Below are positions 42,559-52,182 of a stretch of DNA of 64,000 nt, one piece after another (positions within the stretch are counted from its first letter, which is position 1; every line of letters begins with the position of its first letter). The notes beneath the pieces were generated by a model. That model was not told where the DNA came from and did not search any database. It saw only the letters and a list, made by a program, of their open reading frames with translations. The stretch comes from Betaproteobacteria bacterium UBA1934 (lineage in GTDB: Bacteria > Pseudomonadota > Gammaproteobacteria > Burkholderiales > Rhodocyclaceae), in the NCBI GenBank assembly GCA_002337055.1, contig DDFG01000004.1:993078-1057077 (forward strand). The letters run 5' to 3'. The translations under genes and the position numbers were made by a program.

Positions 42559-42938
42559 CCGCCCAGCACGAGGACGCCGTCGGCTTCAACCAAGGCGCCG
42601 CGCGGCAGGGCTTTGACTCCAACGGCGGCGCGCGCCGGATAGGGCGCCGGGCAATGACGCGCCATGGCTTCGTTAACCTTGGCAAAATCCGCCAAATCGA
42701 CGAGATAGACATTCAGTTTGACGAGATCGGCCAGCGAGCCGCCGGCCGCTTCGGCAACCGCCTTGAGGTTTTCAAAAACACGCTCGATCTGAGCGTCGAT
42801 ACCTTCGACCATCTGGCCGCTGGCCGGGTCAAGGCCGATCTGGCCGGAAAGATAGAGGGTGTCGCCCGCTCGCACGGCCTGCGAATAGGTGCCAATGGCG
42901 GCGGGGGCCTTCGGCGTCGAAATGATCGTTTTGCTCAT
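42555..42938 (-). CDS. ridA: RidA-family reactive enamine/imine deaminase
   Basis: 127 residues, the size of RidA. Conserved blocks: AIGTYSQAV, LYLSGQIGLDP, VFENLKAVAEAAGGSL, NVYLVDLADFAKVN and PARAAVGVKALPRGALVE, including the catalytic Arg in PAR. It deaminates 2-aminoacrylate and related enamines from PLP enzymes. The ATG at 42938 matches the family start. Translationally coupled to recG. Confidence 0.93.
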   Translation of the reverse strand: MSKTIISTPKAPAAIGTYSQAVRAGDTLYLSGQIGLDPASGQMVEGIDAQIERVFENLKAVAEAAGGSLADLVKLNVYLVDLADFAKVNEAMARHCPAPYPARAAVGVKALPRGALVEADGVLVLGG

Positions 42939-42982
42939 GGCGTGGTCTGATTCCCTAGTCGATGGAAATCTGGAGATGGTAA

Positions 42983-43318
42983 ATGAGCGCGACCATAATC
43001 GCCAATCTTGAAAAATTGCTGGGCGGCCCACGCGACAACGCGGTACTTCGCTACTCGCTGGGCAACGAGTACCTCAAGGCGGGCGACCACGCGCGGGCGG
43101 TAGCCGCGCTACGCGAAGCGGTGCGGCGCGATCCCGCGTTTTCGGCGGCGTGGAAGACGCTAGGCAAGGCATTGGACGAGGGAGGCGACAGTGCGGACGC
43201 GTTGGCCGCTTATCAACAGGGCATCACGGTCGCCGAAAGCAAGGGCGACATCCAGGCCGCTAAGGAAATGGGCGTATTTGCGCGCCGACTGGCGAAACGT
43301 CTGACAGCTCAGAGTTGA
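42983..43318 (+). CDS. Small TPR-repeat protein
   Basis: 111 residues with two tetratricopeptide motifs (AVLRYSLGNEYLKAGDHARAV and AAWKTLGKALDEGGDSADAL) and a final helix. No signal peptide; cytoplasmic scaffold of unknown partner. Divergent from ridA-recG with 44 bases between. Confidence 0.78.
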   Translation: MSATIIANLEKLLGGPRDNAVLRYSLGNEYLKAGDHARAVAALREAVRRDPAFSAAWKTLGKALDEGGDSADALAAYQQGITVAESKGDIQAAKEMGVFARRLAKRLTAQS

Positions 43319-43369
43319 TTCGGGATCGGGTTCGCGGCCCCGCAGGCTTCCGTCCGCGCCACATGGCTG

Positions 43370-44164
43370 TCAGCGTCGCGCGCTGGGCGTGAGCAAGAGA
43401 CCCTCGACCCCGAGCGCTTTCAGCTTGGCTTGCGCGACAGCGGCTTCCTCGCGAGTCTTGAACGGTCCGACGCTAACGCGGGCTTCGAGCGTGGAGGGAA
43501 TGCCATTCAACGCCAACTTGGCATGCAGTTCCTCGGCGGCGCGAGCATTCGCGAATAGCCCCGCCTGCACCGAATACCCACGCAACAGGCGCGGCAAGGT
43601 GGCGGAGGGCACCGGCGTGATGGCTATGCCGGGCTGAGCAGGGGTCGCCTCTTGCGCAGGACGGACGGGCGCCGCCACGACTGCCGCACCGGGCGCTGCC
43701 GTGCTTTCGGGGACACCTTGTTCAGTCGCCGACCCCAACACAGGCCGACTTGCTCTATCGGTGGGTTCCGCCGGCAATTTGGCGGCGACACGGGCGGACT
43801 TGCCAGATGCATCTGAGATCGCTGCACCAGGTCTATCGGGTGGCGACGACGAAGGCCTGGCGGCAGGCTCTTCGGTTTTGACTGACGCAGCAGGAATAGG
43901 CGTTTCGGCCGGCTTGTCTTCGCGAGCCGGGGGCGTGGGCAAATCGGCGTTTGGCTTGACGGGCTGGCTGACTTCTTTTTTGGGGGGTACCGGCACTGGT
44001 TTTGTAAACACCGGTGCCTCGGGCTCGTCCGGCTTGGCGAGATAATCGAAAAAGGCAAGCGCCCCGAGCAGCAGCGCCACCAAGCCGCCAGCCACGGCAA
44101 GGCGCTTCATGAGTTTGACGCGGAGTTCGGTTTCTCGGTCTGCGTCTGTACGCTCGTCGGCCAT
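43370..44164 (-). CDS. SPOR-domain membrane protein
   Basis: 264 residues. A short cytoplasmic N-terminus and one membrane helix (LAVAGGLVALLLGALAFFDYL) are followed by a long Pro/Ala/Lys-rich periplasmic linker. A C-terminal SPOR domain ends the protein (GYSVQAGLFANARAAEELHAKL, ARVSVGPFKTREEAAVAQAKLK), which binds denuded peptidoglycan, often at division sites. The ATG at 44164 lies three bases after the upstream DUF2802 gene stop, so the two are an operon. Confidence 0.85.
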   Translation of the reverse strand: MADERTDADRETELRVKLMKRLAVAGGLVALLLGALAFFDYLAKPDEPEAPVFTKPVPVPPKKEVSQPVKPNADLPTPPAREDKPAETPIPAASVKTEEPAARPSSSPPDRPGAAISDASGKSARVAAKLPAEPTDRASRPVLGSATEQGVPESTAAPGAAVVAAPVRPAQEATPAQPGIAITPVPSATLPRLLRGYSVQAGLFANARAAEELHAKLALNGIPSTLEARVSVGPFKTREEAAVAQAKLKALGVEGLLLTPSARR

Positions 44165-44166
44165 CG

Positions 44167-44697
44167 TCAATCTTCCCTGTTTCGTGCCAGCGCAATCACC
44201 AGTTCGGCTTCCGCCCGGGCGATGCCGCAACGCTCGGCGATGACCTCGGGAGCACATCCGTTCATCGCCATCTGCATGGCGTCGGTGTAGAGCGGCGAGA
44301 CAGTCTGCGTGGCCTTGAACTGGGCCGCCTCGCTACGGGTTTCTTCGCGCAGGGCCGCGAATTCACTGCGCAGGGCATCGAGTTCGTCTCGCATTTGCGC
44401 CACTTCGCGGCTCAAGCTGTCACGAACCGCCAGCATTTCGCCCAGCCAGGGCGGCTCTGCCTCCACAGGGATGGCGGGCGCTGCCTTGCCCAAGGACTCA
44501 GAACGCGATGGCAGGATTTCCGGTGACATCTCCGCGGGCGTAACGGTCGGTTCGACCGCCGTTGCGCCGCGCTTTCTCGATTGCCGCAAGCGACGGATGC
44601 GCCACCACTCGAACAGCATGTAGAGCGCCAGCAGGACGACCAGGAACAACAGTCCCTCGCGCCACCCCAGTGTCAGCTCTGCCGAGTCGAAGCGCAT
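44167..44697 (-). CDS. DUF2802 family membrane-anchored coiled-coil protein
   Basis: 176 residues. One N-terminal helix (GLLFLVVLLALYMLFEWW), basic stop-transfer (RRLRQSRKR), a variable linker, a coiled coil (VRDSLSREVAQMRDELDALRSEFAALREE) and the C-terminal DUF2802 block (YTDAMQMAMNGCAPEVIAERCGIARAEAELVIALAR), which looks like a helix-turn-helix. Function unknown. Encoded with the SPOR protein, so a role in the cell envelope is likely. Confidence 0.83.
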   Translation of the reverse strand: MRFDSAELTLGWREGLLFLVVLLALYMLFEWWRIRRLRQSRKRGATAVEPTVTPAEMSPEILPSRSESLGKAAPAIPVEAEPPWLGEMLAVRDSLSREVAQMRDELDALRSEFAALREETRSEAAQFKATQTVSPLYTDAMQMAMNGCAPEVIAERCGIARAEAELVIALARNRED

Positions 44698-44710
44698 CCT
44701 TATTTCGCGA

Positions 44711-45967
44711 TCAGAAGTTCTGCGAGAACTGCACGCCGACGATATGGCAGCTATCGTCGTAATGACCGCGCAGCGTCGAGGTGCCGATCACCGCGCCAGT
44801 CGTCGGGCTACGGAAGACGGTGGTCTGGGCGATCGCTGGATCCTTGACGTAGAGATAGGTATAGCCTGCATCAACGACGGTATCCTTGCCTGGCTTCCAC
44901 TGGGCGCCAAACGAGAGCCAGATGCGGTTGTTATCAGGCACCCGCGCCGTACGTGTGGTGTCGCGAGTCGGCGTGCGGTCAGCGGCCAGGCCGAATTTCA
45001 ACTTGATGTCATCGGCGTATTTGTAGGCTGCACCCCAAGCCAGACGCCAGGTGTCCTTGTAGGCAAAGCTTTCGGCGCCAATGATGCGCGAATCCGCCAG
45101 GCGGACAACGTTCAGCAGGCCCAGCTTGCTCCACGCGGTGTAGGAAAGGTCGCCCATCGATTCCCAGCGATCGGAGAGTTGCTGCCATACCGAAACCGTG
45201 AAGGTGTCGGGAAGCTTAAGCTTGGCGCTGGCCGGAATCACCGTGGTGCCGACCGACTGATTGCCTGTCAACGTGTAGTCCATCGCCGAACGGTAAGCGA
45301 CGCCTACACGCATGGCGGGAGAGAGCGTGAACAAGGCACCCACGTTCCAGCCCCAGGTATGGTCGTCCCCCTTGAGCATCGACTTGCCCAGCGGCGTCAT
45401 GCTGGTCATCTCCGCCTTGATTTGCTGGTAATTAATGCCCACGCCGAGCGAGACCGTATCGCTGGCGCGATAGGCCAGAGAGGGATTGAGGTTGATGGTC
45501 TTGACTTCGGACTTGAGGGACTGGAAGCGACCAACCCAGCTGTTGTCGTCATATTCCGTCTTCAGGCCGAACGGCGCGGACACTCCCAGGCCACCGAAAA
45601 GTTCCGGCGTCAATTGCCAGGACACATACGCATTTGGCACCACGGCCCAGCCGCCAGCATCGCCGCCGGTGGAACCCACCACAGCCGGGGTCAGCAGGCC
45701 TGTGCCAGAAGAACCTTCATTGCGGAATTCGTAGCTCGGGCCAATGGCCACCAGCCCGACGGAAACCTGACGACCCTTCAGCTGGGTCATGCCGGCCGGG
45801 TTATAGAAGATTGTGGCGGCATTGTCAGCCACTGCTGCCGACCCCGCGTAAGCAACGCCCAGGCCACTTGCGTTTTGTTCCAGCAACTGGAAGGCCGACG
45901 CTGAAGCGACGCCGGAAAAGCCTGCCAGCATGGCAGCGGACAACAGGCGCAACTGGGTTTTTTTCAT
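44711..45967 (-). CDS. FadL-family outer membrane transporter
   Basis: 418 residues with signal peptide (MKKTQLRLLSAAMLAGFSGVASA) and the FadL N-terminal signature: SAFQLLEQNASGLGVAYAGSAA, then DNAATIFYNPAGMTQLKG (NPA plug motif). Beta-barrel strands fill the rest and the protein ends in VQFSQNF with C-terminal Phe. It takes up long-chain fatty acids or other hydrophobic compounds. The ATG at 45967 is chosen because the signal peptide begins there; upstream residues are unlike a leader. Confidence 0.92.
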   Translation of the reverse strand: MKKTQLRLLSAAMLAGFSGVASASAFQLLEQNASGLGVAYAGSAAVADNAATIFYNPAGMTQLKGRQVSVGLVAIGPSYEFRNEGSSGTGLLTPAVVGSTGGDAGGWAVVPNAYVSWQLTPELFGGLGVSAPFGLKTEYDDNSWVGRFQSLKSEVKTINLNPSLAYRASDTVSLGVGINYQQIKAEMTSMTPLGKSMLKGDDHTWGWNVGALFTLSPAMRVGVAYRSAMDYTLTGNQSVGTTVIPASAKLKLPDTFTVSVWQQLSDRWESMGDLSYTAWSKLGLLNVVRLADSRIIGAESFAYKDTWRLAWGAAYKYADDIKLKFGLAADRTPTRDTTRTARVPDNNRIWLSFGAQWKPGKDTVVDAGYTYLYVKDPAIAQTTVFRSPTTGAVIGTSTLRGHYDDSCHIVGVQFSQNF

Positions 45968-46160
45968 TGGTTTGTCTCCAGACAGTTTGGGTGAGGATAA
46001 ACCGTTAGATTTTACTGAATTATTACGCACCGGTGTTTGTCGGCGCCGCAGGCAACGCTTTCTGGCCGCCGCTTGTCGCGTCGGTGCCGACTCTGCGCGC
46101 TGACACACCGCGGCCGGCAAACTTTCTTATACTGTCGGCTGATAGCCAAGAGCCCTGACG

Positions 46161-47957
46161 ATGCGACACGCCTCCCTCTCCTCACCGGCCGACGCCGGCA
46201 AACTGCACGCATGGCGAACGATCGCCACCCTGCTTCCCTATCTCTGGCACTATCGCTGGCGCGTGGCGCTGGCCATGGCGGCGCTGATTGCGGCCAAGAT
46301 GGCCGGAGTCGGCCTGCCGATGCTGTTCAAGGCAATGATCGATGGTTTTTCCGAGCCGGACCGCTTGCTCACCCTGCCGGTGCTGTTGCTGGTGCTGTAT
46401 GGCAGTGTCCGACTGGCGGGATCGCTCTTCACCGAATTGCGGGAAATTCTGTTTGCCCGGGTCACACAGCGCGCGGTACGCCATATCGCGCTGGAGGTCT
46501 TCCGCCATCTGCATTCACTCTCGCTGCGCTTTCACCTTGAACGCCAGACCGGCGGTGTATCGCGCGATATCGAAAGAGGCAGCAAGGCGATCGCCAGCCT
46601 GATCGGCTACACCTTGTACTCCATCCTGCCGACGCTGGTCGAGGTGGGGTTGGTGCTGGGCGTGCTGTTCGTGGCCTATGACTTCGGGTTTGTTGCGATC
46701 ACCCTGGTTTCGCTGGTTTCGTACATCGTCTTCACCATCGTCGTCAGTAACTGGCGGATTCACATCCGGCGAGCAGTGAATGACACCGATTCCGCAGCCA
46801 ATTCGCGTGCAGTGGACAGCCTGCTCAACTACGAAACCGTGAAGTACTTCAATAACGAGCATTTCGAGGCGGCGCGCTATGACGAGCAGATGGCACATTG
46901 GGAAGACGCGGCCACCCGGAGCCAGACAACCCTCTCCATGCTGAACATCGGGCAGCAAACCATCATCGCGCTGGGTGTGACCGCGATGATGTGGCGAGCG
47001 GCGCAAGGCGTTGTGGACGGACGCATGACGCTGGGCGATCTGGTCCTGGTGAACGCCTTTTTGCTCCAGCTATACATTCCGCTCAACTTTCTCGGTGTGG
47101 TCTACCGCGAAATCCGCCAGGCCTTGACCGACATCGAGCGCATGTTCAATCTGCTGTCGGCACATCGCGAAATCGCCGATGCGCCAGACGCTCGTGAGCT
47201 GCCGCCGGGCCAGTTGCAGGTCAATTTCGCCCGCGTCGAGTTCGCCTACGAGGCGGCTCGCCCAATACTGCGCAACGTCGATTTCACCATAGCGCCAGGG
47301 CGTACGCTGGCCGTAGTCGGCCATTCCGGGGCAGGCAAATCAACGCTCGCGCGTCTGCTGTTCAGGTTCTACGACGTCACTGGCGGGGCAATCCTGATCA
47401 ACGGCATCGATCTGCGCCGCTTGAAGCAATCCAGCCTGCGCGCCGCCATTGGGATCGTCCCGCAGGATACAGTGCTGTTCAACGACAATATCTTCTACAA
47501 CATCCAGTACGGCCGGCCCGAGGCAACCCGGGATGAGGTGTTCGCAGCAGCCAGGGCCGCCCAGTTGCACGAATTCATCGAATCCTTGCCGCAAAAATAC
47601 GAGACGCGGGTTGGCGAACGCGGACTCAAGCTTTCCGGTGGCGAAAAACAACGCGTTGCAATCGCGCGTGCCCTCTTGAAGAATCCACCCATCCTGGTAT
47701 TCGACGAGGCAACCTCGGCACTCGATTCGCACACCGAAAAAGCAATTCAGGGCCAACTCGAACTGGCCGCGCGAGGTCGTACCACCCTGGTCATCGCACA
47801 CCGACTGTCGACCGTGATGAACGCTGACGACATCCTGGTGATGCAGGAGGGGCATGTCGTCGAGCGAGGCACGCACGCGGCACTGCTCGCTGTTGGCGGC
47901 GTTTACGCGGGCATGTGGGCTATTCAGCAGCAGGAAAGCAACGCTTCCCCAGGATAG
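46161..47957 (+). CDS. ATM1/ABCB7-type ABC exporter (half transporter)
   Basis: 598 residues. Six helices in the membrane domain are followed by one nucleotide-binding domain with Walker A GHSGAGKST, IVPQDTVLF (Q-loop), signature LSGGEKQRVAIARAL, Walker B ILVFDEATSALDS and IAHRLST. The membrane part (DRLNYETVKYFNNE-like NYETVKYFNNE, VNAFLLQLYIPLNFLG) is that of the ATM1/HMT1 family, which exports glutathione-linked metal or persulfide compounds. Works as a homodimer in the inner membrane. Divergent from the FadL gene with 193 bases between. Confidence 0.92.
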   Translation: MRHASLSSPADAGKLHAWRTIATLLPYLWHYRWRVALAMAALIAAKMAGVGLPMLFKAMIDGFSEPDRLLTLPVLLLVLYGSVRLAGSLFTELREILFARVTQRAVRHIALEVFRHLHSLSLRFHLERQTGGVSRDIERGSKAIASLIGYTLYSILPTLVEVGLVLGVLFVAYDFGFVAITLVSLVSYIVFTIVVSNWRIHIRRAVNDTDSAANSRAVDSLLNYETVKYFNNEHFEAARYDEQMAHWEDAATRSQTTLSMLNIGQQTIIALGVTAMMWRAAQGVVDGRMTLGDLVLVNAFLLQLYIPLNFLGVVYREIRQALTDIERMFNLLSAHREIADAPDARELPPGQLQVNFARVEFAYEAARPILRNVDFTIAPGRTLAVVGHSGAGKSTLARLLFRFYDVTGGAILINGIDLRRLKQSSLRAAIGIVPQDTVLFNDNIFYNIQYGRPEATRDEVFAAARAAQLHEFIESLPQKYETRVGERGLKLSGGEKQRVAIARALLKNPPILVFDEATSALDSHTEKAIQGQLELAARGRTTLVIAHRLSTVMNADDILVMQEGHVVERGTHAALLAVGGVYAGMWAIQQQESNASPG

Positions 47958-48069
47958 GCGGCTGTAACGCCGGCAATCTCCGCCTCACTGTTTCCTTCGT
48001 GTTAGCATTTTGCAAACCCAACTGGAGGATATGCATCCCGCGCCGTGAGGCGGGCATGCCATCGCAGTC

Positions 48070-49629
48070 ATGAGAGGCGACTTGCAGAAATTGCGCGTGC
48101 TCGCGGTCGACGACAACCGCACCAATCTACACATCCTGAGCGTCTTCCTGAAGCGACTGGGCCACGAGGTAGTCCTGGCGGAAAACGGTCAGGAGGCGCT
48201 GGACTGCTTCGCTGAGCGTCGCCCGGACCTGATCCTGCTTGACATCATGATGCCGGGACTCAATGGTTTTGAGGTGGCGCGTCGCCTGAAGGCGCAGACC
48301 ACCGACACCTGGGTTCCCATCATTTTCCTCTCGGCACTCAATCGTGACGAAAATCTGGTAGAAGGGTTGGAAGCCGGCGGCGACGACTACATGACGAAGC
48401 CGATCAACTTCGTCGTCCTCGAAGCAAAGATGCGCTCGATGCAACGCTCGCTGTCACTGCAGCAGCGCGCGACCGAATCGTTGAAGCGGCTCCAGGCAAT
48501 TTCCGACAACGTCATGGAGGCCATCGTCACCATCGACACACGCGGTCGCATCGTTGCCTGCAATTCAGCTTCCGAACGGCTGTTCGGCTGGCTGGCCGCC
48601 GAACTGATCGGGCAGGATGTCAGCATGCTGGTACCGGAGCCCCATCGAAGCCTACACGCGCAATATGTGGCAGACTATCTGCATGGTGGCCCGGCGCACA
48701 TTATCGGCCGCGAGCGCGAGGTGGAGGCACAACGGCGGGACGGCAGCCGGTTTTTTGCCGAACTCGGGGTTACCGAGGTGCACCTCGACAACTCTCGGCT
48801 GTTCATCGGCGTCATCCGCGATGTCAGCGAGCGTCACCGTATCGAACGCCAGTTACGCGACAACGCCGAGCAGCTTCAGGCGTATTACGACCTGACCCAG
48901 ACCGAACAATCTCTGGCCATGGGGCTAATGCAAAAGCAACTGCACCGCTCTGGATTGCGCGACCCGGCCTTGCAGTACACCGTGATTCCCGCAGAGCATT
49001 TCAGTGGCGACGTGGTCGCCGCTGCGCGTTCACCGGAAGGTCGGCTGTACGCCATGCTCGCCGACGCGACCGGGCACGGCCTCACCGCCGCGATCAGCGT
49101 GCTGCCCATACTGGCGCTGTTCTACCGGATGACTAAATACAACCGCTCGGTGGGCGAAATTGTCAGCGAACTGAATCATCAGTTGCGCGAATCGATGCCG
49201 GTCGGGCGATTTGTCGCGCTCACCTTGCTTTGCCTCGATTGCAAACAGTGCGCAGGAGAAATATGGGTTGGCGGCACCCCTTCCGTTTTTCTGCTAGATC
49301 GCGCCGGCAACACCGTTGGCACCTTTGCCTCCACCCAGTTGCCACTGGGAATCGTTGCCAACGACACGTTGGATTGCCAATCGAGATCATTTGCCTGGCA
49401 GCCTGGACACCAGATGCTGTTGTTCTCCGATGGTTTCCCGGAGTGCGCCAGCCCTTGCGGCGTCGCGCTTGGCGAAACCCGCATTCTGGAGGCGGTCGCC
49501 CACGTCAGCCCGGACCAGCGATTCAACGCACTGACCGGACTGTTGGGGTGCCATCTTGACGGGGGACAAGCACGGGACGACGTCTCGATCATGCTGATCA
49601 CCTGTGCAGAAAAGATGCCGAGGTCGTAA
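48070..49629 (+). CDS. Response regulator with PAS and PP2C-type (SpoIIE) phosphatase output
   Basis: 519 residues. The receiver domain has VDDNRTN, phospho-Asp in ILLDIMMPG and the conserved Lys in TKPINF. A PAS domain follows (DNVMEAIVTIDTRGRIVACN to RDVSERHRIERQL), then a coiled coil. The serine phosphatase domain has LADATGHGLTAA, LLFSDGFPE and the terminal RDDVSIMLI metal Asp pair. Such proteins act in partner-switching pathways on anti-sigma antagonists; the target is not in this window. The intrinsic terminator that closes the ribosomal block lies right after it. Confidence 0.9.
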   Translation: MRGDLQKLRVLAVDDNRTNLHILSVFLKRLGHEVVLAENGQEALDCFAERRPDLILLDIMMPGLNGFEVARRLKAQTTDTWVPIIFLSALNRDENLVEGLEAGGDDYMTKPINFVVLEAKMRSMQRSLSLQQRATESLKRLQAISDNVMEAIVTIDTRGRIVACNSASERLFGWLAAELIGQDVSMLVPEPHRSLHAQYVADYLHGGPAHIIGREREVEAQRRDGSRFFAELGVTEVHLDNSRLFIGVIRDVSERHRIERQLRDNAEQLQAYYDLTQTEQSLAMGLMQKQLHRSGLRDPALQYTVIPAEHFSGDVVAAARSPEGRLYAMLADATGHGLTAAISVLPILALFYRMTKYNRSVGEIVSELNHQLRESMPVGRFVALTLLCLDCKQCAGEIWVGGTPSVFLLDRAGNTVGTFASTQLPLGIVANDTLDCQSRSFAWQPGHQMLLFSDGFPECASPCGVALGETRILEAVAHVSPDQRFNALTGLLGCHLDGGQARDDVSIMLITCAEKMPRS

Positions 49630-49656
49630 AAAAAGCCGGGCACTTAGCCCGGCTTT
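49628..49656. terminator. Bidirectional intrinsic terminator between the phosphatase gene and rplQ
   Basis: Seven-base stem GCCGGGC/GCCCGGC with ACTTA loop; A7 on the left gives a U7 tail for leftward transcripts from rplQ, and TTT on the right serves the rightward gene. It ends the ribosomal protein block. Confidence 0.9.
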
Positions 49657-49675
49657 CTAGCTTGAGCGCGAGAGA

Positions 49676-50074
49676 TTACGAGGCGCTGTCGTCCACTTCC
49701 ACCGGTTCCGTCGGTTCCGGGCGATCGACCAGCTCGACAAAGGCCATCGGCGCATTGTCGCCATTCCGGAAACCGCACTTCAGAATGCGCAGGTAGCCAC
49801 CCGGACGAGCGGCGTAGCGCGGGCCGATTTCAGCAAACAGCTTGACGACGATATCGCGGTCACGCAGACGATCAAAGGCCAGACGCTTGTTGGCCAGCGA
49901 CGGGGTCTTGCCAAGAGTGATCATCGGTTCGACCACACGGCGCAATTCCTTGGCCTTGGGCAGTGTGGTCTTGATCGCTTCGTGACGGAGCAGCGAAACG
50001 GTCATGTTGCGCAGCATTGCCAAACGATGGCTGCTGGTACGGTTGAGTTTGCGAAGTCCCAAACGGTGACGCAT
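49676..50074 (-). CDS. rplQ: 50S ribosomal protein L17
   Basis: 132 residues. The start MRHRLGLRKLNRTSSHRLAM is the L17 signature; the basic body ends in an acidic tail (VEVDDSAS). Last gene of the alpha operon, 59 bases after rpoA and before the terminator. Confidence 0.97.
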   Translation of the reverse strand: MRHRLGLRKLNRTSSHRLAMLRNMTVSLLRHEAIKTTLPKAKELRRVVEPMITLGKTPSLANKRLAFDRLRDRDIVVKLFAEIGPRYAARPGGYLRILKCGFRNGDNAPMAFVELVDRPEPTEPVEVDDSAS

Positions 50075-50133
50075 GGTTAATCCTTTCTATGTTCTGCAGG
50101 CGTCCCTTGACTGCCGCGGTCGGAAAAGGCCGA

Positions 50134-51108
50134 TCAGGCCTTTTCCATACCGGCCGGCGGCCAGTTCTCGAGTTTCATGCCAAGGGTCAGGCCGCGCGAG
50201 GCGAGCACTTCCTTGATCTCGTTGAGCGACTTGCGACCCAGGTTGGGGGTCTTCAGAAGCTCGTTTTCGGTGCGCTGAATCAGGTCGCCGATATAGTAGA
50301 TGTTCTCGGCCTTCAGGCAGTTCGCGGAACGAACCGTCAGCTCGAGATCATCCACTGGACGCAGGAGAACCGGATCGACCTGCGCCGGCTTGGAAGCCTC
50401 CACCGCAGGTGCGGTGCCTTCCAGATCGGCGAAGACCGACAGCTGTTCCATCAGCACGCGAGCAGCGTAGCGGATGGCTTCTTCCGGTTCGACGACACCA
50501 TTGGTCTCGATTTCCATGATCAGCTTGTCAAGGTCGGTGCGCTGTTCAACACGGGCAGCTTCGACGCTGTAGGCCACTCGACGAATCGGGCTGAACGAAG
50601 CGTCCAGCACCAATTTGCCGATGGTTTTGGCGTCGCCCAGATTACGCACGTTGCCAGGCACATAGCCACGGCCCTTTTCCACCTTGATCTCCATGGCCAG
50701 CTTGCCGCCGGCAGAGAGGTTGGCGATCACGTGTTCCGGATTGATCAGCTCGACGTCGTGCGGCAGGTCGATGTCGCCGGCACGAACCGGACCGGCGCCT
50801 TCCTTGGCGAGATTCAGCGTGACGGAATCGCGGCCATGCAGCTTGAACACGACACCCTTCAGGTTGAGAAGGATGTTGACCACATCCTCTTCGACACCTT
50901 CAATGGTGGAGTACTCGTGCAGCACGCCGTCAATGGTCACTTCCGTCGGCGCGTAGCCGGGCATGGACGACAGCAGGATGCGACGCAGCGCGTTGCCGAG
51001 GGTGTGACCGTAGCCGCGTTCGAACGGCTCCATGACCACCTTGGCTTCCACGGGCGAGGCACTTTGCACGTCGATGATGCGCGGTTTCAGAAGTCCACTG
51101 CTTTGCAT
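50134..51108 (-). CDS. rpoA: DNA-directed RNA polymerase subunit alpha
   Basis: 324 residues. The N-terminal assembly domain has FERGYGHTLGNALRRILLSSMPG. A flexible linker leads to the C-terminal domain (YIGDLIQRTENELLKTPNLGRKSLNEIKEVL), which binds UP elements and activators. Usual length. Follows rpsD in the alpha operon. Confidence 0.98.
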   Translation of the reverse strand: MQSSGLLKPRIIDVQSASPVEAKVVMEPFERGYGHTLGNALRRILLSSMPGYAPTEVTIDGVLHEYSTIEGVEEDVVNILLNLKGVVFKLHGRDSVTLNLAKEGAGPVRAGDIDLPHDVELINPEHVIANLSAGGKLAMEIKVEKGRGYVPGNVRNLGDAKTIGKLVLDASFSPIRRVAYSVEAARVEQRTDLDKLIMEIETNGVVEPEEAIRYAARVLMEQLSVFADLEGTAPAVEASKPAQVDPVLLRPVDDLELTVRSANCLKAENIYYIGDLIQRTENELLKTPNLGRKSLNEIKEVLASRGLTLGMKLENWPPAGMEKA

Positions 51109-51141
51109 GGGCTATCCTTTTTTGTTGTCGGACAACGCCGA

Positions 51142-51771
51142 TTACTTCGAATAAAGTTCGATGACCAGACCTTCGTTGAGGGTGGCCGGCAGCTCTGCGC
51201 GTTGCGGCAGCGCCTTGAACGTACCCTTGCCTTCCTTCACGTCGACCGACAGCCACTCCGGGAACCCCCGCGACTCGGCGGCTTCCAGCGCAGCCTTGAC
51301 ACGCAGGGTGCTGCGAATACGCTCGGTCACCTGAACGACGTCACCCGGCTTGACCTGAAAGGACGGAATGTTGACGCGCTTGCCATTGACCAGAACGCCG
51401 TTGTGACGGACGACCTGGCGTGCTTCGGCGCGAGAACCACCGAAACCCATGCGGTAGGCAACGGAATCCAGACGGGATTCGAGCAGCTGCAGCAGGTTTT
51501 CGCCGGTCTGGCCCTTCTTCTGTTCAGCCTTGAAGAAGGTCTTGCGGAACTGACCTTCCAGCACGCCATAGACACGACGGATCTTCTGCTTGGCACGCAG
51601 GTGAACGCCGTAATCGGACAGGCGGGCGCCTGATTTCTGGCCGTGCTGACCGGGCGCGTAGGAGCGGCGCTCGATAGCGCACTTGTCGGTGTAACACTTT
51701 TCGGCCTTCAGGAAGAGCTTTTCGCCTTCGCGACGGCACTGACGGCATTTCGGATCGAGATTACGAGCCAC
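51142..51771 (-). CDS. rpsD: 30S ribosomal protein S4, zinc-finger form
   Basis: 209 residues. The N-terminus carries Cys9, Cys12, Cys26 and Cys31 (CRQC and CYTDKC), a complete zinc-ribbon set (C+ form). The S4 RNA-binding domain is in the second half (RLDSVAYRMGFGGSRAEARQVV). S4 is the likely autoregulator of the alpha operon. Confidence 0.97.
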   Translation of the reverse strand: MARNLDPKCRQCRREGEKLFLKAEKCYTDKCAIERRSYAPGQHGQKSGARLSDYGVHLRAKQKIRRVYGVLEGQFRKTFFKAEQKKGQTGENLLQLLESRLDSVAYRMGFGGSRAEARQVVRHNGVLVNGKRVNIPSFQVKPGDVVQVTERIRSTLRVKAALEAAESRGFPEWLSVDVKEGKGTFKALPQRAELPATLNEGLVIELYSK

Positions 51772-51783
51772 TTGTCTTTCTCC

Positions 51784-52173
51784 TTAGATGCGGCGCTTCT
51801 TGGACGGACGGCAGCCGTTGTGCGGCATCGGCGTCACGTCGGTGATCGCGGTGATCTTCATGCCCAGGGCGTTCAACGCACGAACAGAAGATTCGCGGCC
51901 GGGGCCGGGGCCCTTGATGCGAACTTCCAGATTCTTGACGCCACATTCCTGGGCCGCCTTGCCGGCAGCTTCAGCCGCCACCTGCGCCGCGAACGGGGTG
52001 GACTTTCTGGAGCCGCGGAAACCGGCGCCACCGGAAGTCGCCCACGACAGGGCATTGCCCTGGCGGTCGGTGATGGTGATGATGGTGTTGTTGAACGACG
52101 CGTGGATGTGGGCAATGCCCTCGGCGACGTTCTTCTTGACCTTTTTGCGGACTTTGGTTGCAGTCTTGACCAT
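51784..52173 (-). CDS. rpsK: 30S ribosomal protein S11
   Basis: 129 residues. IAHIHASFNNTIITITDRQGN and the C-terminal VTPMPHNGCRPSKKRRI are diagnostic. Ten bases after rpsM in the alpha operon. Confidence 0.98.
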   Translation of the reverse strand: MVKTATKVRKKVKKNVAEGIAHIHASFNNTIITITDRQGNALSWATSGGAGFRGSRKSTPFAAQVAAEAAGKAAQECGVKNLEVRIKGPGPGRESSVRALNALGMKITAITDVTPMPHNGCRPSKKRRI

Positions 52174-52182
52174 GATCTTTCC

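Noticed and set aside
48029..48048. Five-codon leader ORF (MHPAP) before the response-regulator gene
   Set aside because: The GGAGG lies only two bases from its ATG, and the peptide gives no attenuation logic; probably chance.
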